A DNA stretch of 64,000 bases from Clostridium frigoris (GTDB lineage: Bacteria; Bacillota; Clostridia; Clostridiales; Clostridiaceae). The stretch lies in assembly GCF_018861865.1 (NCBI RefSeq), contig NZ_JAHLDV010000010.1, positions 1 through 64,000 of the forward strand, read 5' to 3'. A program made the translations under genes and the position numbers. Shown here in pieces: positions 45,914 to 56,900 of this stretch. Numbering within the stretch: the first letter of the stretch is position 1; each line of letters opens with the position of its first letter. A model generated the notes under the pieces. The model was not told the DNA's origin. It ran no database searches and saw only the letters and a list, made by a program, of their open reading frames with translations.

Positions 45914-46659
45914 AAAGAAATATTGGAGAATTATCAAGAGATAAAAGACGAAAACGTAGAGTTAAACCTACTATTTTAATAATATCTGAAGGGAAGGATA
46001 CAGAAGTTAATTATTTTAAAGAGTTTAACCTTAAATATGTTAATGTCGATATAAAAGTTGCAGATAAAAATTCTGCTGGTAAAAATAAAAGTAGAAAAAC
46101 AGATCCTTCTCACCTGGTAGATAAAGCAATTGATTATATGGATCATAAATATGACATAACCTGCGACGATGGTGACAGTGTTTGGTGTCTAATTGATGTA
46201 GATTTAAACTATAAGAATCCAGATACTATAAATCAGCGGGTAGAAGAAATAGAAAAGGCCTATAAAAAAGCAAAAAACTATGAAAAACAAAGAAAAAAAG
46301 TTATTAATTTAGGTATCTCAAATCCTTGCTTTGAGATTTGGTATTTACTTCATTATATTTATACAACTGCCAACCTTAAAAATTATAATGCCGTAAAAAA
46401 TAAACTTGTAAAAGAAACACCTCTTAAAGATTATGAAAAAAACAAATGTATCAATAGCCTTCTTCATGATAAAACAGCAGAAGCAATTAAAAATTCAGTT
46501 AAACTTAAAGCTCATTACGAAAGTCTCGGAAAAATATTGATGGATTTTAAGAAAAGTTCTTCTCTGTTGAATGTAAAAGATATTATTGAAAGTAATCCCT
46601 ATACAAATGTATGGGAACTTGTAGAATACATTGAACAGCTTAATTTAATGCAGCCATAA
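45904..46659 (+). CDS. RloB-like protein (AbiLii-like)
   Basis: About 251 residues of the RloB family. The N-terminal ILIISEGKDTEVNYF and WCLIDVDLN match the Glu and Asp-x-Asp positions of a TOPRIM-like nuclease, and GISNPCFEIWYLLHY is the family motif. It is the likely effector of the AbiL pair, with the upstream ATPase as regulator. It overlaps that gene by 10 bases. The start is the ATG at 45904; a TTG two codons upstream is less likely. Confidence 0.85.
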   Translation: MGVKRNIGELSRDKRRKRRVKPTILIISEGKDTEVNYFKEFNLKYVNVDIKVADKNSAGKNKSRKTDPSHLVDKAIDYMDHKYDITCDDGDSVWCLIDVDLNYKNPDTINQRVEEIEKAYKKAKNYEKQRKKVINLGISNPCFEIWYLLHYIYTTANLKNYNAVKNKLVKETPLKDYEKNKCINSLLHDKTAEAIKNSVKLKAHYESLGKILMDFKKSSSLLNVKDIIESNPYTNVWELVEYIEQLNLMQP

Positions 46660-46735
46660 TATTAAGTTATTTACCTACTATTACCCATTTGAGGTAACAC
46701 AGTTTCTATTTCATATTTTGGAATTAAATTATCAC

Positions 46736-46772
46736 AAAAAGCCCCACCTAGGTCAGAATACCCAAGTGGAGC
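46736..46772 (-). terminator. Terminator of the intact manC
   Basis: GCCCCACCTAGG...CCAAGTGGAGC hairpin (46741-46772) followed on the minus strand by five Ts. It is the counterpart of 20605-20637, with some sequence differences in the loop. Confidence 0.85.
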
Positions 46773-46785
46773 TTATTAAAATATT

Positions 46786-47853
46786 TTATATATATTTCTC
46801 CGTTTCTTTACTCTCTTTAAGTTCATTAACTAAATGCTTAATCTCCTGATCCTTATTTTTGTCCATTACGAGTATTACATCTCCTGCATCAACAATTATA
46901 AGGTCCTTTATTCCAAATCCAATTATAAGCCTGTCTTTACCAAATACTGAGCAGTTTTCGCTCTCTTCCATAAATGTATTACCCAAAACATTGTTACCTC
47001 GTAAATTGCTTAGGAATCTTGAAAGAGCTGCAAACGTTCCTATATCATCCCATACAAAATCACATTTTATAACAAAAGCCTTTCTGGTTTTCTGCATTAT
47101 ACCAAAATCAACTGATATCCCATCTATCTCATTATACTGTTCTTTTATTACATTGCTTTCCTCATCAGTCTCTAAGGATTGATAGATGGTCATTAATCTT
47201 TTATACATCTTAGGTAAATACTTTTCCATTTCACGCAAGTACACATCTGCTCTCCATACAAACATACCACTATTCCAAAGAAAATTACCTTTTATGAGCA
47301 AATCCTTTGCTACTTCTGAGTTAGGTTTTTCTAAAAATCGTTCTACTCTAAATGTAGGCATATCTGCGTTTACCCTATCTCCCATTTCAATATAACCATA
47401 ACCAGTCTCTGGCCTTGTAGGTTGTACTCCTATGGTTACTAAACCTCGTTTTTTATTTGCTATTTCAACTCCTTGAAGTACTGTTTCTTTAAACTCCTTC
47501 TCGTTTTCTATATAGTGATCAGAAGGCAGTACTATCATAGTTGCTTCCTTGTCTACTTTTAACAGTTTTGCAGCAGATAGACCTATACACGTAGCGGTCT
47601 CTTTATTACTAGGTTCAACAAATATATTTTCTCTTTTAATCTCTGGAAGTTCCTCACAAATTTTATCAAAGTACTCTTCATTAGTAACTACATAGATATT
47701 TTCATTGCTAACTAAACACTTTATTCTATCTACAGTGCTTCTTAAAAAGCTCTTATTATTAATAATATTTAAAAACTGCTTTGGGTTTTGGGCACGAGAT
47801 AGAGGGTAAAGTCTTGTTCCTTTTCCACCTGCTAAAATTAGTACATATAACAA
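46786..47853 (-). CDS. manC: Mannose-1-phosphate guanylyltransferase
   Basis: A 355-residue nucleotidyltransferase that makes GDP-mannose from mannose-1-phosphate and GTP for surface polysaccharide. The start LILAGGKGTRLYPLSRAQNPKQF is the signature, with MIVLPSDHYI and VERFLEKPN further on and GNFLWNSGMFVW as the sugar-binding part. It lacks the C-terminal phosphomannose isomerase domain of longer forms. Its 3' 469 bases and terminator are repeated at 20600-21118 and in part at 43544-43650. No polysaccharide genes are next to it. Confidence 0.93.
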   Translation of the reverse strand: MLYVLILAGGKGTRLYPLSRAQNPKQFLNIINNKSFLRSTVDRIKCLVSNENIYVVTNEEYFDKICEELPEIKRENIFVEPSNKETATCIGLSAAKLLKVDKEATMIVLPSDHYIENEKEFKETVLQGVEIANKKRGLVTIGVQPTRPETGYGYIEMGDRVNADMPTFRVERFLEKPNSEVAKDLLIKGNFLWNSGMFVWRADVYLREMEKYLPKMYKRLMTIYQSLETDEESNVIKEQYNEIDGISVDFGIMQKTRKAFVIKCDFVWDDIGTFAALSRFLSNLRGNNVLGNTFMEESENCSVFGKDRLIIGFGIKDLIIVDAGDVILVMDKNKDQEIKHLVNELKESKETEKYI

Positions 47854-47934
47854 AATACCACCCCAAATTATTACTCATTTTATTTTATGAATTACATGCC
47901 TATGTTGTGAGAACAATTTATAATATTAAAAATA

Positions 47935-47976
47935 AAAGCGTGTATTATGAATTTTCTTTTTCATAATACACGCTTT
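47935..47976. terminator. Long bidirectional hairpin
   Basis: AAAGCGTGTATTATGAA pairs perfectly with its complement across an 8-base loop, with A/T runs on both sides. It lies just beyond the stop codon of the HipA-N-like gene and upstream of manC. Confidence 0.85.
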
Positions 47977-47990
47977 TTACTTTAATTTAT

Positions 47991-48425
47991 TTATTTTTCA
48001 TCCTGATCACTATGTTCTTCGCCCTGAATGTCGTGTTCTTCATCCAAAACAGTTTTTTCTTCATCAAAAGGCGAAATGAATTCAATGTTGTCGCTTAGCA
48101 TTTTATCTCCAATTTTTTTTAACAATTCGAAGTCATCATATTTTTTAAGATCATATTCTTTTAAAATAGATGTTTTATCCTTTTTACCCTGAACCGGTAA
48201 TCGCTTAGCAAATGTTCTAAATAATTCTTCTCTAAAATACTTTGCATCTACTTTAGGGAAATACGGAAATGGACAAAACCCATATTCTTTAGCATTTTCC
48301 ACACCATTAGTGTCATATTTAAAATAATATTTTCCAGTTTTTTTACTTAATTCTCCTACTTTAAACGATTTACCTTCATTATTTTTCCACATCATATATA
48401 TTATGCTATCCACTTTGCAAGTCAT
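47991..48425 (-). CDS. HipA N-terminal-like protein
   Basis: About 144 residues. The part FKVGELSKKTGKYYFKYD and the later FREELFRTFAKRLPVQGKKD and DDFELLKKIGDKM resemble the N-terminal domain of HipA-type kinases, but no kinase domain follows. The last ~25 residues are very acidic (DEEHDIQGEEHSDQDEK). The ATG at 48425 has GAGG nine bases upstream. It lies ~100 bases after the giant helicase gene on the same strand and may be its partner. The assignment is by eye. Confidence 0.45.
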   Translation of the reverse strand: MTCKVDSIIYMMWKNNEGKSFKVGELSKKTGKYYFKYDTNGVENAKEYGFCPFPYFPKVDAKYFREELFRTFAKRLPVQGKKDKTSILKEYDLKKYDDFELLKKIGDKMLSDNIEFISPFDEEKTVLDEEHDIQGEEHSDQDEK

Positions 48426-48537
48426 TCCTTTCACCCTCTTATTAAAAAAATTATAATATTATTATATTGTTATGATGATAACTATATAACAAATATTAGT
48501 ATATAAAAACTAAGTAATACTTTGTTTTCTATATACT

Positions 48538-51500
48538 CTAATTTTTTAATTTTTTAACTAACTTCTCCATAACTAGGGTAGGATTTCTATAAAATTCACT
48601 AGCACGTATTTTATAAAACTCCCATCCAACTCTCTCAAGGCACATCTGCATTTCATACTGTTTTTGCCAATCATAATCTTCATCGCTTGTCATTCCAATA
48701 CATTTTACTGCTATTTTCTTATAATTCTCATCGCTTGCTGGCAACAACACATCTGTTTCTACAACAAAATCTATAATATATTTTCCTACTTTAACCTTCG
48801 GTGTAATTTTAAATCCATTTTCTCTTATATGTCTTTCTATATTCTCCTCAAAATCATTCAATAATAAATGTTTCTCAGCCTTAATTTCTTTCTTTGGTTC
48901 ATTCTGCTCTATACAGTATTTTAATAAAGCATATCTAACACACTTATCATTAAGGTCCTCTAAATCCACTGAGTGAAATAACCACATTTGATTTCTAGCA
49001 CGACTAGCTGCTACATTAAATCTCCTTATATCAGAATCTTTAGTTAAAGCTGCAAATTTAGCATTATTTGCAATAACCATAGACAAGAACATTACATCTC
49101 TCTCATCACCCTGAAATGAATATGCATCTCCGCATATAAGCCTTCGACTTAATATTTCCTCCATCCCAAGTTTATCCACTAACATACTTAGTATTAGTTC
49201 AGCTTGGACGTCTCCTAGAAGCGATATTACTCCCATGGTCATGCCCTTATACCTTTCATCGCTACAGCACTTTAATATCTGTCCTACGACGTTCTCTGCC
49301 TCTAATACATTTAAAGCCTTGTTTTTGTCCTTGTATCCACCTATTACTTTAGTAGTTACTATAAATGGTCCAACTTTTTCTTTTTCTTCTATTCTCCTTA
49401 AAGGTATTATTTCATTGGAATAGCATAATTCATTACTAAATCCAATTATCTCCGGTACGCATCTAAAGTGTTCCTTTAATAATAACCTACTTGGAAATAC
49501 TCTTAGTGCAGTATTATATAAACTTGTCTTTAAATCAAACCACTGGGCATGTGGTATATCCTCTAAATAAGTATTTATAAGGGTTTCGACAATTGCATGA
49601 TCTTTCCCAATTGCTTCAGGACTTATTTGCTTTTCATCCCCTACAATAATCGCCTTTTTAGCCCTCATCAAAACGGTTATAGCCGATATGTCGCTTTGAC
49701 TGCTCTCATCTACAATTACCACATCAAATAAATTATCTGTGAGCTTCAAATTTTCCATAACTCTATTTATTGGCATTATCCACACAGGAATTACATCCTT
49801 ACAATTATCCATTTCCTTTTGTGCAATTTTTCTATACTTTACTGCCTGAGTACCCGTTCCTTTTCCTATCCTTTTTATAGCTTCCATCCAAGTAAATAAA
49901 CTTCGCTTCTGTGCCTCTGTAGTCCTCTCTATTTGATTAAACCAACTTCTTTTAGAAACAAGGTCTCCTATAATTTGCTTTTCTTTACTTTTTTCCCGGG
50001 CAATATCTTTTTCTAAAGCTTCTACATCAACTTCTTCTAATTTTTGTAAATAGTCATTCCATTTTCTCCACTTCCATGCCTTTTCAAAACTTAGACTCTC
50101 TAAATTTTCTATGGTTTTATCTTCATCATTTATAATATTTTCAAGTAATATAGGGCAACACATTTCCAATTTATAACATAATTCCTTTAATTCTAAAGCC
50201 TTATTAGCTGTCTGCATTAGCTCCCTAATCTCTATATAAACAGCTTGTACAGCATTTAAACTTCTTATATTTATAGCATCTTGTAATTTTCCTAGGCAAC
50301 CTTTGTTATTAAAAGTTGTCTTTATTTCTTCCATTTTTAGATTTAATTTATTATATCTATTTATGTTCTTTAGACTCTCAAATCCATTTTTTAGATAAAT
50401 ATATGTTTCTTTATCATACCAATACATATCACTCGTCAAATTCTTGCCGGTCAAATTCTTATCAGGCAAAAAATTGACTATATTATTTTTAAATGTTTTG
50501 TCCCAGTTAATAATTTCATAAATCCCCTTAATATCATCTACGATAACACTTATATAATTTAAATTCGTATCATCGATAATTTTTCCACCATATTCTTTTA
50601 CTGTATTATTCCAAATATTTTTAAGTTCTCTTTCTACTAACTGCAGTTTTATATATAAATCAACCACAATTATTTGCTCGCTAGTATTTATACACTCATA
50701 ATCTACCTTGCAGCCCTCGAATATATATTTAAGATTCCCATGAAGTATTTTAAAGAGACCTCCCAATCTACCTTTTTGGCTGATTGTTTTTGCTATAATA
50801 TCAAAATCATTTTTAAATGTGTTTATATCAATATCTGAAGGTAGCTCTAATTTATGATTGTTTAATTCTTGCTTTAATTCACTTATATTTTTTATATATT
50901 CATTGCCTTTATTTACTAATTGTTTCCACAAACCTTGTGCCTCATTATTAGAGTAATAATCTTTCATAACATTATCTAGCCAGTTATTTTCAAATCTTTC
51001 AAATTTTTCTATTGCATTATCTACCAGTTTAAGTAATCTTCTATTCCCATAATCTATAGAATTTGCACTATTTAAATCTTTAATATTATCTTCATAAACA
51101 TGCTTTTGCTGCCCTAGTTTAATTAGTTCTGAAATATCATCACATAACTCTTCTTCTTTGGGAAGTATCGCTATATATTTATCTATGTTGTCTATTTCAT
51201 GTATTTGTTGTTTCGTAATTACAGATGACAATGTAACTAACCTTTTAAATTTTTCAGAAGTTAAAGGGTTTTCTTTATTAAAATCAAGCTTGTCTACTAT
51301 CCATGAATGATTAACTTCATTATCTTTAACCCATTTAGCCATATGCATTAGTGTATACTTTTGCTTTTCGTATTCTATCTTTTCATTCTCTCTATCATCA
51401 ATGCACTTTAACTCTTTGTATAAGCGTTTCTGCGACTCAATGCAATTATTGTGTTTATATTTTAAAAGTTTTATTTCTTTACGCAACTCTTTAGTATCCA

Positions 51501-52617
51501 TAGATAAGCTTTCTGTTATTTTTCTAACAGACTCATCCAATTCTTCTAGGGATTTAGTATCATTTCCTAGTATACTTATGCATAATGCTCTAACCTCTTC
51601 TGGTATTTTATTAGACAAAACCCTTAGCGCCCTATCTGTTTGACTTGTCACTAATACCCTTTTACCATGAGCCAAAAGATGACATATTAAATTAGCAATA
51701 GAGTGACTTTTACCAGTACCTGGAGGTCCCTGTATAACTACGCCAAAATTTTCAGAAAGTTTTTTAGTTATTTCCATTTGTTCCTCATTAGCAGGTAGTG
51801 GGAACAATACATCTTCTCCTACTTCCCTCCATTCATTAGAAGTCTTTGCGTCTTGCGTTATTTCTTCTTCCGACACCAAAGCCTCCACAGTCTTAGGGAT
51901 AGGGAACCCAGCTCTTATTTGTGATAATACATCATTTAATTCCATATTCCAAAGTCTTGTGTCAACCTTTCGAAGTATGATGCAAGGGGCATTATAAAAT
52001 TGTATATTAGTTTTAGTCAATATATCAGAAGCACTACTCAGCTCATCAATATAGACATCCTTTGTATAAGATTTCAAAAGCATAGCTAACTCATCAAATA
52101 TTTTTGATGCTATTTTAATATTTCTTACATCCAGCGCCATATCTTTTGCTTTATTTCTGATTTTCAGTAAACTATCTAAGTTTACCTCCAAGTATTCATT
52201 TAAAAATTCAAGTTCCACATTTGTTTGATTATTATATGGTTTTAAAGTGAAACTTTTTTTCTTTGAATCAAATTTTATCTCCATTTTAGTAGTAAAAACA
52301 GGATGAATTATTTCTTTTTCTTCTTTTTCCCAACTCAGTAATCCATTTGTCCAAACTATCTCTAAATCTTCACTATTTTTTTCTAATTGTAAATACGTTT
52401 TTTGAAACTGGTTATATAAATCTTGCGCTCTCTCATCTATGCTTAACCAGTAATCCTTATTATCGTCAATATTAAAAGTACATCCACTAATATCTTGGAG
52501 TTCTTTTTCCCAATATACTTTTTCATATTCATTTATGTTTCTTATAGTTTTTTGATTCATATTTTTAATGCTGAGTAAATACGAGAATATTTTTTCTACT
52601 TTATCATTAATATTCAA
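48538..52617 (-). CDS. Giant SF1 helicase with C-terminal nuclease-like domain
   Basis: A 1359-residue protein. The N-terminal ~280 residues are unrecognised. An SF1 helicase of the DNA2/NAM7 type follows: Walker A IQGPPGTGKSHSIANLI near residue 295, a long coiled-coil insertion (about 370-900), motif II VVIVDESSQSDISA, GDEKQISPEAIG, and SFQGDERDVMFLSMV near residue 1160. The last ~100 residues resemble a Vsr/DUF559 nuclease (KVGKYIIDFVVE), but where the family has an acidic residue before the lysine this protein reads IAVKCIG, so it may be inactive. Large proteins of this design are often defence genes. TTG start with GGAGG upstream. Confidence 0.75.
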   Translation of the reverse strand: MNINDKVEKIFSYLLSIKNMNQKTIRNINEYEKVYWEKELQDISGCTFNIDDNKDYWLSIDERAQDLYNQFQKTYLQLEKNSEDLEIVWTNGLLSWEKEEKEIIHPVFTTKMEIKFDSKKKSFTLKPYNNQTNVELEFLNEYLEVNLDSLLKIRNKAKDMALDVRNIKIASKIFDELAMLLKSYTKDVYIDELSSASDILTKTNIQFYNAPCIILRKVDTRLWNMELNDVLSQIRAGFPIPKTVEALVSEEEITQDAKTSNEWREVGEDVLFPLPANEEQMEITKKLSENFGVVIQGPPGTGKSHSIANLICHLLAHGKRVLVTSQTDRALRVLSNKIPEEVRALCISILGNDTKSLEELDESVRKITESLSMDTKELRKEIKLLKYKHNNCIESQKRLYKELKCIDDRENEKIEYEKQKYTLMHMAKWVKDNEVNHSWIVDKLDFNKENPLTSEKFKRLVTLSSVITKQQIHEIDNIDKYIAILPKEEELCDDISELIKLGQQKHVYEDNIKDLNSANSIDYGNRRLLKLVDNAIEKFERFENNWLDNVMKDYYSNNEAQGLWKQLVNKGNEYIKNISELKQELNNHKLELPSDIDINTFKNDFDIIAKTISQKGRLGGLFKILHGNLKYIFEGCKVDYECINTSEQIIVVDLYIKLQLVERELKNIWNNTVKEYGGKIIDDTNLNYISVIVDDIKGIYEIINWDKTFKNNIVNFLPDKNLTGKNLTSDMYWYDKETYIYLKNGFESLKNINRYNKLNLKMEEIKTTFNNKGCLGKLQDAINIRSLNAVQAVYIEIRELMQTANKALELKELCYKLEMCCPILLENIINDEDKTIENLESLSFEKAWKWRKWNDYLQKLEEVDVEALEKDIAREKSKEKQIIGDLVSKRSWFNQIERTTEAQKRSLFTWMEAIKRIGKGTGTQAVKYRKIAQKEMDNCKDVIPVWIMPINRVMENLKLTDNLFDVVIVDESSQSDISAITVLMRAKKAIIVGDEKQISPEAIGKDHAIVETLINTYLEDIPHAQWFDLKTSLYNTALRVFPSRLLLKEHFRCVPEIIGFSNELCYSNEIIPLRRIEEKEKVGPFIVTTKVIGGYKDKNKALNVLEAENVVGQILKCCSDERYKGMTMGVISLLGDVQAELILSMLVDKLGMEEILSRRLICGDAYSFQGDERDVMFLSMVIANNAKFAALTKDSDIRRFNVAASRARNQMWLFHSVDLEDLNDKCVRYALLKYCIEQNEPKKEIKAEKHLLLNDFEENIERHIRENGFKITPKVKVGKYIIDFVVETDVLLPASDENYKKIAVKCIGMTSDEDYDWQKQYEMQMCLERVGWEFYKIRASEFYRNPTLVMEKLVKKLKN

Positions 52618-52695
52618 CTCTTCATTACCTCCAATTTATTAATTCATCATTTCTATTATGGAGTATTTTATACGTTGAAACGCGTATAATGTAAA

Positions 52696-52732
52696 AAGTC
52701 TTACTAAAACTTAAGTAGTTTTAATAAGACTT
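52696..52732 (-). terminator. Terminator of the LacI-family gene
   Basis: AAGTCTTACTAAAACT pairs with AGTTTTAATAAGACTT with one mismatch, followed by a T run on the minus strand. It overlaps the end region of the regulator gene (stop at 52737). Confidence 0.85.
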
Positions 52733-52736
52733 ATAT

Positions 52737-53735
52737 TTATTTACAAGAATCTCTCTCCACTATTCTATAAGGTAATACAAAATGTTTTTCGTCAACTACT
52801 AAATTATTTATAGATTTTATAAGCATTCTCATACCAACAGAACCCATATCATACATCGGTTGAGAAACTGTGGTAAGCTTTGGATAAAATGTTGATGCAG
52901 AATAAATATCATTAAAGCCCATTACATCTATCTTTTCTGGAACATTAATAGATTTGTCTCTTAATGCATTTATTACTCCCATAGCAATTTCATCACTAGC
53001 ACAGAATACAGCGTCTACCTTAGCACCTGTATCTAATATAACATTAATTCCTGTATACCCGTCTCTAGACTTAACTCCACCAAGATAAATTAAATCTTTA
53101 TTAAGAGTTATTCCTATATCTGAAAGTCCTTTTGTATAGCCTGTATATCTTTGAGATAATGCATTTACTTTTTCTATAGAAGTCCCTACGTATGCAATAT
53201 TTTTATTTCCCTTATTTGCTAAATATTTCACTGCATCCGCTGCTGCCGTTACATTATCAATAGCAACACTAGGGAATATACCCTGTTCATCCGCTGTCTC
53301 AACAAGAACAACCGGCATTTCTAATTCTTTTATTAATTCTATTACATTATTTCCTATGGAATTACTCATATATATAACTCCATCTATCATTTTCTCTTTA
53401 AGTATTCTTAAAGATTCCATTTCTTTGTCTACATCTAAATCTGCATTACAAAGCATAATATTATAATTATAAATATTAGCTACATCCTCGCAACCCCTAA
53501 CTATTTCGGGATAAAACTGATTGGATATATCCGGTATAATTATTCCTATTGTACTGGATTTTTGTGTCTTTAAACTTCTAGCAACTATATTCGGCCTGTA
53601 TGATAATTTCTTTATTGCATCTTTTACCTTTTTCTTGGTGTCTTCATTTACCACATCTATATCATTTAGTACTCTAGATACTGTTGCAATAGAAACTCCC
53701 GCTTCTCTTGCGACATCTTTTATTGAAGCAGCCAT
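52737..53735 (-). CDS. LacI/GalR-family regulator, CcpA-like
   Basis: About 332 residues. The DNA-binding head IKDVAREAGVSIATVSRVLN begins at residue 5, followed by the hinge YRPNIVARSLK and a periplasmic-binding-like effector domain (IGIIIPDISNQFYPEIVRG; AVFCASDEIAMGVINALR). Length, the IKDVAREAGVS start and the RPN hinge suit CcpA or a close paralogue, the carbon catabolite regulator; a sugar-specific repressor is possible. The ATG at 53735 has GGGAG nine bases upstream; the TTG at 53744 is too close to it. It is monocistronic and follows ileS across a terminator. Confidence 0.8.
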   Translation of the reverse strand: MAASIKDVAREAGVSIATVSRVLNDIDVVNEDTKKKVKDAIKKLSYRPNIVARSLKTQKSSTIGIIIPDISNQFYPEIVRGCEDVANIYNYNIMLCNADLDVDKEMESLRILKEKMIDGVIYMSNSIGNNVIELIKELEMPVVLVETADEQGIFPSVAIDNVTAAADAVKYLANKGNKNIAYVGTSIEKVNALSQRYTGYTKGLSDIGITLNKDLIYLGGVKSRDGYTGINVILDTGAKVDAVFCASDEIAMGVINALRDKSINVPEKIDVMGFNDIYSASTFYPKLTTVSQPMYDMGSVGMRMLIKSINNLVVDEKHFVLPYRIVERDSCK

Positions 53736-53950
53736 ATTACTCAACTCCCACTATTTTCTTATCTTACCATTATACTTATAAAAACTTTTCTTTTCAAGCT
53801 ATAACACGAACTTACACTAAAGTATGTCCCAATACAATAATTTTAACCTATACTTTTTATTATTGCCAGTTAATATATTCCTTAATCATGGCGTTATCTT
53901 ATTTATTTCTTCATTTCATAGATATTATCCAGATTTTATCATTATTAAAA

Positions 53951-53982
53951 GCAGAGTATGTGACAATTGCCACATACTCTGC
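53951..53982 (-). terminator. Terminator of ileS
   Basis: GCAGAGTATGTG pairs perfectly with CACATACTCTGC around eight bases, followed on the minus strand by TTTTAAT. It lies 15 bases past the ileS stop. Confidence 0.85.
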
Positions 53983-53996
53983 TTTACTATTATTAA

Positions 53997-56900
53997 TTAT
54001 AACTTCACTAAATCTAATTGTAAGTCCTCACCATTTATCTTTACCGTCTTGTATTCTCTATCTTCGTTATATACAATTTGGGCAGATAAAGTATCTTTTT
54101 TAATCTGATCTTCAAACTTAGCAATTACCTTTTGAAGTATTTCATTTCCTGATACATAAGTTATAATCTTATCAGCAACCTCAAATCCAGTTTCTTTTCT
54201 CATGTTTTGAATTTTACTTAAGATTTCACGTACATTACCTTCTTCTTTAAGTTCATCAGTTATGTGGGTAATTAATACTACTCCCATTTCGCCTTCGCCA
54301 GCAAAAGCGTAACCTTCAAGTCCTTGCATTGTAACAAGTAATTTTTCACTATCTAAGTCTATTTCCGTACCAGCAACATTAATAGTAACAATATTACCTT
54401 TATTTATAGTTTGAGCAAGTTCCATTTGATTCATAGCTCCAATAGCTTTTTTAATACCAGGTATTAATCTACCATATGGTTTACCAAGCACTGGTAAGTT
54501 AGGTTTAATTTCGAATTTAACATATTTAGAAAGATCAGCACCTAGCTCTACTTCCTTAATATTAAGTTCCTCTTTAACTATATGTCCATAATACTCTGGA
54601 AGAGATTTAGAACTAACAAGCATCTTCGAAAGTGGCTGTCTATTCTTTATATTAGCAGCATTTCGTGCACTTCTTCCTAATTTAACAATCCTATAAGCTT
54701 TGTCCATTTCTTCTTCTAAATCCTTATTAACTTGGTCTTCTTGATATTCAGGCCAAGTACATAAATGAATACTCTCAGGAGCATTTTTATCAAATGCAAC
54801 TACTAGATTTTGATATAACTCTTCTGTTATAAACGGTATAAATGGAGCAGATATTTTAGCAAACGTTGTAATAACTCTATATAGTGTCATATAAGCACTT
54901 ATCTTATCCTCTGTAAGTGACTCTACCCAATATCTTGATCTATTACGTCTTACATACCAGTTAGAAAGTTCTTCAATAAAGTCTTCTAGCTCAAGTGCTC
55001 CTTGAGTTATTCTGTAATTAGTTAAGTGTTCATCTATATCTTTTACTAATGAATTTAATTTTGACATCATCCATTTGTCCATAATATTAGTAGCCTTAAA
55101 TGTTTCGTATTTAGTTGGGTCAAAATTATCTATATCTGCATACAAAATATAGAATGAATATACATTCCAAAGGGTTCCTATGAACTTTCTTTGTGCATCT
55201 ATAACTGCACCCTCATAAAATCTTGATGGTAACCATGGTGCACTTGCTGTATAGAAATACCATCTAAGAGCATCTGCTCCTTGATTTTCAAGAATCGTGA
55301 ATGGACTTAACACATTGCCCTTATGTTTAGACATTTTAAGTCCGTTTTTATCTAATACATGACCAAGAACTATACAATTCTCAAATGGATTTGTATCAAA
55401 TACAGTAGTAGATATTGCAAGTAATGTATAGAACCATCCTCTTGTTTGATCCACTGCTTCTGAAATAAATTGAGCTGGGAAATTAGCTTCAAATACTTCT
55501 TTGTTTTCAAATGGATAATGATGTTGCGCAAATGGCATTGATCCTGAATCAAACCAACAATCTATAACTTCTTCTACCCTAGTCATAGTTTTTCCGCATT
55601 TAGGACATTTTAAGTGTACCTTATCAATATATGGTTTATGAAGTTCTATTCCCTCCGGTACATCTATTCCTTTTTCGTTAAGTTCTTCTATGCTTCCTAT
55701 AAGTTCACGGTGTCCGCATTCACATTCCCATATTGGAAGTGGAGTTCCCCAATACCTTGTTCTACTTATGCTCCAATCTATAACACCTTCAAGGAATTTA
55801 CCCATTCTACCTGATCTAACGTTATCTGGCATCCAATTAACCTTATTGTTATTTTCTATAAGTTTGTCTCTCATAGAAGACATTCTTACAAACCAGCTTT
55901 CTCTTGGATAATATAATAGTGGTGTGTCACATCTCCAACAGTGTGGATATGAATGTTCGAATTTCTCTGCTTTATATAAAACATTATTTTCTTTTAAGTA
56001 CTCTAATATCTTAGCATCTGCATCTTTAACAAAGATTCCTTTCCATGGAGTAACGCAGTCAACAAACTTGCCTTCTACATCGACTAAGTTAATAAGTGGC
56101 AAATCATATTTCTTACCAAGCAAGTTATCGTCTTCACCATAAGCTGGAGCAATATGAACTATGCCTGTACCATCAGAAAGAGTTACAAAATCTCCATGAA
56201 CTATATAAAAAGCCTTTTCTTTTGGAGTATAAAAATCAAACATTTGCTCATATTCAAGGCCCAGTAGATCTTCTCCTTTAAATTCACGTACTACTTCATA
56301 CTCTCCCTCAAGTTTACCTAATAAATCTCTTGATAGTATTAAAGTTTCACCTTCTTGATTTACTTCAACATAATCATATTTTTTATTAACTGCAAGAGCT
56401 ACATTGCTTGGAAGAGTCCAAGGAGTTGTAGTCCAAACAACTATGTATTTATCTTCACCTTTTACTTTAAATTTTACATATGCTGACATTTCTTTTACAT
56501 CTTTATATCCTTGAGCTACTTCATGAGAAGATAATGAAGTTCCACATCTTGGACAATAAGGCATTACCTTATGACCCTTGTATAATAGATCTTTATCCCA
56601 CATTTGTTTTAATGCCCACCAAACTGATTCAATATAATCATTATGGTAAGTTACATAAGGGTTATCCATATCAACCCAGTATCCTACTCTCTCAGACATT
56701 TCTTTCCACATATTAACATAGCTAAAAACACTAGCCTTACATTCTTCAACGAATTTTTCTACTCCGTATGCTTCTATGCCAGGTTTGCCATTAATTCCAA
56801 GTTTCTTTTCTATTTCAAGTTCTACTGGTAAACCATGAGTATCCCATCCAGCTTTTCTTGGAACATTATATCCTTTCATTACCTTATATCTTGGTATTAA

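Noticed and set aside
52670-52690. Possible cre site (GAAACGCGT) near the LacI-family gene
   Set aside because: The central CG and flanks do not fit the cre consensus well enough, and it lies downstream of the gene.
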